NCBI RefSeq assembly: GCF_040419245.1
Contig: NZ_JAZHOH010000001.1
Location: forward strand, 2,914,001 to 2,978,000
Source of the DNA: Ewingella sp. CoE-038-23
GTDB taxonomy: Bacteria; Pseudomonadota; Gammaproteobacteria; Enterobacterales; Enterobacteriaceae
Length of the DNA stretch: 64,000 nt
Reading direction: 5' to 3'
Shown here: in pieces, positions 58,257 to 64,000 of the stretch
Layout: every line of letters starts with the position of its first letter
Position numbering within the stretch: the stretch's first letter is position 1
Made by a program: the position numbers and the translations under genes
The notes under the pieces: model-generated
The model's input: only the letters and a program-made list of their open reading frames with translations
Told to the model about the DNA's origin: nothing
Databases searched by the model: none

Positions 58257-59234
58257 TTATTGCGCGTTGTACAAGATGACCGCAGCGGTCGCCAACAGGT
58301 TAAGCAAGGTCAATGGCAGGCAAACTTTCCAGCCGAAAGACATCACCTGGTCGTAGCGGGGACGCGGCAAAGCAGCACGGATCAAAATGAACATCACCAT
58401 GAAGAAAGCGGTTTTCAGCGCAAACCAGATAAACGGCGGCAGGAATGGACCCTGCCAGCCACCGAAGAACAGCGTCACAATCAGCGCTGACACGGTAACG
58501 ATACCGATATATTCGCCCACGAAGAATAGACCGAATTTCATACCGGAATATTCAATGTGGTAACCGTCGGCCAGCTCTTGCTCAGCTTCCGGTTGGTCGA
58601 ATGGGTGACGGTGACATACCGCAACGCCGGCAATCGCAAAGGTCACAAAGCCGAAGAACTGCGGAATGATGTTCCACATGTGGGCCTGTGAGTTAACGAT
58701 GTCCTGCATATTGAAGGAACCCGCCTGTGCTACCACGCCCATCAGAGACAGGCCGAGGAACACTTCGTAGCTCAGGGTCTGGGCCGACGCACGCATTGCC
58801 CCCAACAGGGAGTATTTGTTGTTACTGGACCAGCCAGCGAACAGCACGGCGTAGACGGTCAAACCCGCCATCATCAGGAAGAACAGGATGCCGATGTTCA
58901 AGTCAGCGGCGAACCACGTTGAGCTCACTGGCACGATAGCGAAAGAGATCAGCATCGAACTGAACGCAATCATTGGAGCCAAAGTGAAGATCGCACGGTC
59001 GGTGAAGCGCGGAACCCAGTCTTCTTTAAAGAACATTTTGATCATGTCAGCAACGAGCTGCAAAGAGCCGCCCCAGCCAACACGGTTCGGTCCGTAACGG
59101 TTCTGGAACAGACCGAGCAGACGACGTTCGCCGAAGCTCATGAATGCGCCACACACCACCACGACCAGCAAGATCACGACGGCTTTCAGAACCGCAATCA
59201 GCACCTCAATCACTTCAGGTGTAAACCAGCTCAT
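58257..59234 (-). CDS. nuoH: NADH:quinone oxidoreductase subunit H
   Basis: The 325-residue membrane anchor of the quinone chamber, with eight helices. Signatures are [19 protein letters not shown] and the acidic loop [22 protein letters not shown]. The length equals E. coli NuoH (325). The start overlaps the nuoG stop (ATGA). Confidence 0.98.
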   Translation of the reverse strand: MSWFTPEVIEVLIAVLKAVVILLVVVVCGAFMSFGERRLLGLFQNRYGPNRVGWGGSLQLVADMIKMFFKEDWVPRFTDRAIFTLAPMIAFSSMLISFAIVPVSSTWFAADLNIGILFFLMMAGLTVYAVLFAGWSSNNKYSLLGAMRASAQTLSYEVFLGLSLMGVVAQAGSFNMQDIVNSQAHMWNIIPQFFGFVTFAIAGVAVCHRHPFDQPEAEQELADGYHIEYSGMKFGLFFVGEYIGIVTVSALIVTLFFGGWQGPFLPPFIWFALKTAFFMVMFILIRAALPRPRYDQVMSFGWKVCLPLTLLNLLATAAVILYNAQ

Positions 59235-61957
59235 CGTGTTGCCTCCCGCAGATTTTCAACCGTTGCGCCCACCAGAACCGGAGAAATTCCCGGCAAGCCC
59301 AGTGGCAGACCAACCTGTCCCTGATGCAAGGTTTCGCTTAGACGAACTGGCAGAGTCAGGGTCTGGCCGCCGCAGGTGAATTCCACCTGAGCACCGGCGT
59401 TAACGCCCAACTGCGCCGCATCGGCTGGGTTAACCATCACGTAAGGCTGTGGCATACGCTGCTGGATCACGTGCGAACGCTGGCTCATCTCTTCACTACC
59501 AAACAGGTGGTAGTAAGGAGCAACGCGCCATTGGTTGCTTTCCGCCGCGAAGGCCGCAGGAATGGTGGTGAAGTAGTCAAGGCTGCCCTCGCCTGCTTCA
59601 ATCATACGCACGCCCGGATCGCCAAAACGCAGACTGCCACCGACTTCGCTCTGGAACTTGTTCCAGGCTTGTGGTGAGTTCCAACCCGGCGCCCAGGCAA
59701 ACGGCACCTGATTACGTTCAGCTAACGGGTTGTTGTTCCCTTCCATCGAGAAGGCAAACATGGTGTCTTTATCTTGCGGCTGACGTGGTTCATGCACGCT
59801 GATGTTAGCGCGCATCGCAGTACGGCCACTCGAACGGTGCGGAGAACGCGCCAGTTTCTGACCGCGAATGCGGAAGCTGGCGTTTGGTGCAGCTTCAACC
59901 ATGCCTTTCAGCTGTGGCAGAGCGGCGACGCAGGCTTCGATCACGTGGTCTAACTGAGTCCAGTCAACGTGACGGCTGTTAAGGGTTGAGTGCAGCGAGT
60001 GCATCCAACGCCAGCTTTCCAGCATCGCAACGGAAGTGTCGTAGTAAGCCGGGTCATAAACCTGGAAGAAGCGCTGGGCGCGGCCTTCCTGGTTAACCAC
60101 GGTACCGTCACTTTCTGCGAAGCTGGCCGCAGGCAGGATAAGCGTCGCTTTGTCCATGATGCGGGTACGCTGATGGTCAACAACCAGCAGGTTTTCAACT
60201 TTAGCTAATGCTGCATCAACTTTGGCTTCTGGCGCCTGACGGTAAAGGTCATTTTCCATCACGATTGCGCTGTCTGCGCCGCCGTTAGCCAGCAGTTCGA
60301 GCGCGGCATCCAAAGTACCGCCGCCAATCATTGACAGACCGATGCTGTTAGAAGAAGTCGCAACGAAGGTGATACCCACATCGCTGCCGCGCACTTTCAA
60401 AGCTTTCGCCACGTTGGCTGCCGCTTCGATGATGGCGTCGCTACCCGCATTGCTGCCGGTAATGATCAGCGGTTTACGTGCTCCTGCCAATGCCTGCACG
60501 ATCACGTCGATTTTCTTGTCGAGGCCTTCAGCCAGGTCGGTGACAGCCGGAGCAGACTCGTCCAACCCGTGGGCGATAGCGAAGCCGAAGCGGGCTTGCT
60601 CATCCACCGGCGCGCGGTAGTTGTATGCCGCGATGTCATCGAGTTTAGTGTTATCAACGTTGGTGATGAACAGCGGGTGCTTAGCATGCTGACCGATGTT
60701 CTGCACCGCCGCGATTTGCCAGTCGGCAACGCGCTGTGCCGCAGCCATTGCGCGAGCTTTGCCTTTTACTGCCTGACGAACAGACAGGGCAATGCGCGCG
60801 CCGGTTTGGGTTAAATCTTCACCCAGCACCAGTACGGCGTCGTAGTCTTCGATTTCACGCAGGGCTGGCGTGTGAACGCCGCTGTTGCGCAGAACGTTGA
60901 GCATCAGCTCAAGGCGGCCTTGTTCGGCTGCGTTGATACCGGTGTAGAAGTTCTCTGCGCCGACCAGCTCGCGCAGCGCGAAGTTGCTTTCGAGGCTTGC
61001 GCGCGGAGAACCAATACCGATGGCTTTTTTCGACTGACGCAGAATATCTGCCGCGCCCTGCATCGCTTGTTCAGCGTTCAGTTCGATCCAGTCGTTGCCA
61101 CGCAGCTGCTGTGGTTTCTTCGGACGGTCTTTGGCATTGACATAGCCATAGCCGAAACGACCACGGTCGCAGAGGAAGTAGTGGTTCACGGTGCCGTTAT
61201 AACGGTTTTCGATACGACGCAGTTCGCCATAGCGCTCACCCGGGCTGGTGTTACAACCGACGGAACACTGTTGGCAGATGCTTGGCGCAAACTGCATGTC
61301 CCATTTACGGTTATAACGCTCGGAGTGCGTTTTGTCGGTGAACACGCCGGTCGGGCAGACTTCTACCAGGTTACCGGAGAACTCGCTTTCCAGCGGGCCA
61401 TCTTCCGGGCGACCGAAGTAGACGTTGTCATGTGCGCCGTAAACGCCCAAGTCTTTACCATCCGCGTAGTCCTTGTAGTAACGGACACAACGGTAGCAAG
61501 CGATACAGCGGTTCATTTCGTGAGAGATGAACGGGCCGAGATCTTGGTTGTTATGAGTACGTTTGGTGAAGCGATAGCGACGCATGCTATGACCGGTCAT
61601 GACCGTCATATCCTGCAAGTGGCAGTTGCCGCCCTCTTCACACACCGGACAGTCGTGTGGGTGGTTAGTCATCAACCACTCAACCACGCTCTCACGGAAC
61701 TCTTTGGCTTCGCCGTCATTGATGGAGATAAACGTGCCATCGGATGCCGGTGTCATACAAGACATCACCAAACGACCGCGCGTATCTTCCGCGTTTTGGT
61801 ATTGCTTAACCGCACATTGGCGGCAAGCGCCGACGCTTCCCAGCGCCGGATGCCAGCAAAAATAAGGAATATCGAGGCCAAGAGAGAGGCAAGCCTGCAA
61901 CAGGTTGTCCGCTCCATTTACATCGTATTCTTTGCCGTCTACATGAATCGTAGCCAT
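59231..61957 (-). CDS. nuoG: NADH:quinone oxidoreductase subunit G
   Basis: The 908-residue peripheral-arm subunit. I chose the start [12 protein letters not shown], which gives exactly the E. coli length; the frame is open three codons further (MLT). The N-terminal 2Fe-2S domain has [15 protein letters not shown]. Then come [14 protein letters not shown] with His-Cys3 ligation, [11 protein letters not shown], and the extra N7 cluster motif CQQCSVGCN, found only in some bacteria. The rest is a molybdopterin-oxidoreductase-like fold without the cofactor. About 143 bases separate it from nuoF, unlike the tight junctions elsewhere in the operon. Confidence 0.98.
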   Translation of the reverse strand: MATIHVDGKEYDVNGADNLLQACLSLGLDIPYFCWHPALGSVGACRQCAVKQYQNAEDTRGRLVMSCMTPASDGTFISINDGEAKEFRESVVEWLMTNHPHDCPVCEEGGNCHLQDMTVMTGHSMRRYRFTKRTHNNQDLGPFISHEMNRCIACYRCVRYYKDYADGKDLGVYGAHDNVYFGRPEDGPLESEFSGNLVEVCPTGVFTDKTHSERYNRKWDMQFAPSICQQCSVGCNTSPGERYGELRRIENRYNGTVNHYFLCDRGRFGYGYVNAKDRPKKPQQLRGNDWIELNAEQAMQGAADILRQSKKAIGIGSPRASLESNFALRELVGAENFYTGINAAEQGRLELMLNVLRNSGVHTPALREIEDYDAVLVLGEDLTQTGARIALSVRQAVKGKARAMAAAQRVADWQIAAVQNIGQHAKHPLFITNVDNTKLDDIAAYNYRAPVDEQARFGFAIAHGLDESAPAVTDLAEGLDKKIDVIVQALAGARKPLIITGSNAGSDAIIEAAANVAKALKVRGSDVGITFVATSSNSIGLSMIGGGTLDAALELLANGGADSAIVMENDLYRQAPEAKVDAALAKVENLLVVDHQRTRIMDKATLILPAASFAESDGTVVNQEGRAQRFFQVYDPAYYDTSVAMLESWRWMHSLHSTLNSRHVDWTQLDHVIEACVAALPQLKGMVEAAPNASFRIRGQKLARSPHRSSGRTAMRANISVHEPRQPQDKDTMFAFSMEGNNNPLAERNQVPFAWAPGWNSPQAWNKFQSEVGGSLRFGDPGVRMIEAGEGSLDYFTTIPAAFAAESNQWRVAPYYHLFGSEEMSQRSHVIQQRMPQPYVMVNPADAAQLGVNAGAQVEFTCGGQTLTLPVRLSETLHQGQVGLPLGLPGISPVLVGATVENLREATR

Positions 61958-62100
61958 AGTCAGCATGCTTCCACGTGGCCCACCTTTCAGCGGGCGTTAA
62001 TCAAAAATTCTTGCCGGGTTGGCGTATATCGTTCGACAGCGCGTCCCTTGTTCTGGGATTTCGCGCGCAGCGGGCTCACGTCCGCCGCTTGGTGCCTTCA

Positions 62101-63471
62101 CTACCAGCGCTGTTTGAGCAGGTTGTTTGGCTGAATACCGCCAATCGCCCGCGCATTGCTGTAATGCTGCTTGGCGATGCCCGCCTCAAACTCGTCCCGG
62201 AAATATTTAATCGCACTCTGCAGTGGCTCCACGGCACCCGGCGCGTGTGCGCAGAAGGTTTTGCCCGGACCAAGCTGGCGGCAAAGCTGCTCGAGCGTTT
62301 CGATATCGCCCGGTTGGCCTTCGCCACGTTCCAGCGCGCGGAGGATCTTAACGCTCCACGGCAAACCGTCACGGCATGGCGTACACCAGCCGCAAGATTC
62401 ACGAGCGAAGAACTCTTCCAGGTTACGCACCAGGGAAACCATGCCAATTTCGTGGTCAACGGCCATTGCCAGCGCAGTACCCATACGGCTACCCGCTTTG
62501 CCGATGCTTTCGAAATCCATTGGCAGGTCGAGGTGGTTGCCGGTCAGGAAGTCCGTCCCTGCCCCACCCGGTTGCCAGGCTTTGAATTTCAGACCATCGC
62601 GCATGCCACCGGCATAATCTTCGAGGATTTCACGTGCGGTGATACCAAACGGCAGCTCCCAAACGCCCGGATTTTTCACCCGACCGGAGAAGCCCATCAT
62701 TTTGGTACCGGCATCATTACTTTTTCCTGCGGAAATACCTTTGTACCAATCCACGCCGTGCTCAACGATAGCCGGCACGTTGCACAGGGTTTCAACGTTG
62801 TTTACACACGTTGGTTTGCCCCATACGCCAGACGATGCTGGGAAAGGTGGTTTGGAACGCGGGTTAGCACGGCGGCCTTCAAGGGAGTTAATCAGCGCGG
62901 TTTCTTCACCACAGATGTAACGCCCTGCGCCGGTGTGCACCACCAGTTCAAAGTCAAAACCGGTACCGAGGATGTTTTTCCCCAGGAACCCAGCGGCTTT
63001 GGCTTCTTCAATGGCTTTACGCAAGTTCACTGCTGCTTCGATGTACTCGCCGCGCAGGAAGATGTAACCACGGTAGGCTTTCAACGCGAATGCGGCGATC
63101 AGCATGCCTTCCACCAGCAGGTGTGGCATTTGCTCCATCAGCATACGGTCTTTATACGTGCCCGGTTCCATCTCATCGGCGTTACAAAGCAGATAGCGGA
63201 TATTCATGCTTTCGTCTTTCGGCATCAGGCTCCACTTCAAACCGGTGGAGAAGCCTGCGCCGCCGCGGCCTTTCAGACCTGCGTCTTTGACCAGCGTGAC
63301 CACGTCATCCTGAGCCATACCTTTCAGCGCTTTCTCAGCACCGGCGTAGCCATTTTTGCTACGGTATTCGTCGAGGAAAACCGGCTGCTTGTCATCGCGC
63401 ATACGCCAGGTCAGCGGATGCATCTCTGGCGTGCGGATAATCTGTTTTGGCGTAAATCCCTGGAATGTCAT
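62101..63471 (-). CDS. nuoF: NADH:quinone oxidoreductase subunit F
   Basis: The 456-residue NADH-oxidising subunit with FMN and cluster N3. The nucleotide- and FMN-binding glycines are in [16 protein letters not shown] and [21 protein letters not shown]. The cluster ligands are in [12 protein letters not shown] and a later Cys in [11 protein letters not shown]. It is about 11 residues longer at the N-terminus than E. coli NuoF. The ATG overlaps the nuoE stop (ATGA). Confidence 0.97.
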   Translation of the reverse strand: MTFQGFTPKQIIRTPEMHPLTWRMRDDKQPVFLDEYRSKNGYAGAEKALKGMAQDDVVTLVKDAGLKGRGGAGFSTGLKWSLMPKDESMNIRYLLCNADEMEPGTYKDRMLMEQMPHLLVEGMLIAAFALKAYRGYIFLRGEYIEAAVNLRKAIEEAKAAGFLGKNILGTGFDFELVVHTGAGRYICGEETALINSLEGRRANPRSKPPFPASSGVWGKPTCVNNVETLCNVPAIVEHGVDWYKGISAGKSNDAGTKMMGFSGRVKNPGVWELPFGITAREILEDYAGGMRDGLKFKAWQPGGAGTDFLTGNHLDLPMDFESIGKAGSRMGTALAMAVDHEIGMVSLVRNLEEFFARESCGWCTPCRDGLPWSVKILRALERGEGQPGDIETLEQLCRQLGPGKTFCAHAPGAVEPLQSAIKYFRDEFEAGIAKQHYSNARAIGGIQPNNLLKQRW

Positions 63472-64000
63472 GAGTAACGCTCCAATAATTCACCAATGTT
63501 TTCCGGCTTCAGGTAGCTGTGAGTGTCCTCGTCGATCATCATCGTCGGGCCTTTGTCACAGTTACCCAAACAGCAGGTCGGCAGCAGAGTGAAGCGACCA
63601 TCTTCGGTCGTTTGGCCCGGCTTGATGTGCAGCTGTTCTTCGATTGCCGCCTGAATGCCTTGGTAACCGGTGATGTGGCACACCACGCTGTCACAATAGC
63701 GAATCACGTGGCGACCCACCGGCTGGCGGAAGATTTGGCTATAAAACGTTGCCACGCCTTCAACGTCACTGGCAGGAATATCGAGGATTTCAGCGATCGC
63801 GTAAATGGCACCATCTGGCACCCAGCCACGGTGTTTTTGCACGATTTTCAACGCTTCGATAGAGACCGCGCGGGCATCTTCGTAGTGGTGTTTTTCGTGC
63901 TCAATCGCTTCACGCTCAGCGTCATTAAGCTCGAACGCAGCAGGTTTTGCGGTCGGCTCGGAGACGTTGATGTACTGAACCTCTGAGTCTTTATTGATAT
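63468..64000 (-). CDS. nuoE: NADH:quinone oxidoreductase subunit E (partial, start outside window)
   Basis: The thioredoxin-fold subunit carrying 2Fe-2S cluster N1a, partner of NuoF. Ligands are in [15 protein letters not shown] and [12 protein letters not shown]. An internal Met (63851) could be mistaken for the start, but the reading frame continues upstream with family-typical sequence ([32 protein letters not shown]) to the window edge. The true start therefore lies beyond 64000. At least 177 residues are visible, slightly longer than E. coli NuoE (166). Confidence 0.95.
   Translation of the reverse strand, partial: INKDSEVQYINVSEPTAKPAAFELNDAEREAIEHEKHHYEDARAVSIEALKIVQKHRGWVPDGAIYAIAEILDIPASDVEGVATFYSQIFRQPVGRHVIRYCDSVVCHITGYQGIQAAIEEQLHIKPGQTTEDGRFTLLPTCCLGNCDKGPTMMIDEDTHSYLKPENIGELLERYS

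Noticed and set aside
60872..63477. Plus-strand frames of 420 and 500 codons
   Set aside because: They are opposite nuoG and nuoF, which are certain genes on the minus strand; the frames show no family resemblance.
63468..63851. NuoE starting at the internal Met (127 residues)
   Set aside because: Family-typical NuoE sequence continues in frame upstream to the window edge.

Overview
This window looks like the chromosome of an enteric gammaproteobacterium (Enterobacterales). The evidence is gene order and protein sequence: rcsD-rcsB/rcsC-gyrA-ubiG-nrdA-nrdB-yfaE-yfaY-yfaZ, then menFDHBCE-elaB and the nuo operon, as in the E. coli relatives, plus two clear ERIC elements. A catalase gene between yfaZ and menE, a giant BapA-type adhesin with its own exporter beside rcsDB, and the absence of ompC next to rcsD suggest a Yersiniaceae-like genus (Serratia, Rahnella, Ewingella or Rouxiella relatives). 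That last step is inference.

Layout. (1) 322-2307: a DUF4034/Sel1-like repeat protein. (2) 2350-22486, minus strand: a type I secretion locus in the order adhesin, TolC-like outer-membrane protein, ABC ATPase, HlyD-type adaptor, which is the order of Salmonella bapABCD. The adhesin is about 15.2 kb (about 5,057 residues if intact, about 46 Ig-like domains). As given, it is split by a single-base frameshift near 11262. (3) 22487-23164: an AT-rich regulatory gap, then an MFS transporter. (4) 24362-30683: the Rcs phosphorelay, with rcsD-rcsB on plus and rcsC convergent. (5) 30817-38750: gyrA, ubiG, nrdA, nrdB and yfaE. (6) 38751-39494: a non-coding stretch dominated by a ~465-bp imperfect palindrome made of two facing copies of an unrecognised element. 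(7) 39495-43475: yfaY, tandem ERIC elements, yfaZ and catalase katA. (8) 43499-50560: menFDHBCE for menaquinone synthesis. (9) 50796-51735: elaB and a ycdZ-like DUF1097 gene with a CRP-like site. (10) 51953-64000: nuoN to nuoE; nuoE runs off the right edge.

The genes fall into a few functional groups. The left third is a surface and biofilm module: a very large secreted adhesin, its dedicated type I exporter, and next to it the envelope-stress phosphorelay that commonly controls such surface structures. The middle is core DNA and nucleotide metabolism: gyrase A, the class Ia ribonucleotide reductase with its ferredoxin, and a ubiquinone methyltransferase. The right part is respiratory: the menaquinone pathway from chorismate, and NADH:quinone oxidoreductase (complex I).

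The most noteworthy items are the adhesin frameshift and its four-domain super-repeat, the large inverted-repeat element after yfaE, the tandem ERICs abutting the yfaZ stop codon, the structured leader ahead of katA, and a terminator-like hairpin inside nrdAB. I saw no rRNA or tRNA genes, CRISPR arrays, insertion sequences or prophage.
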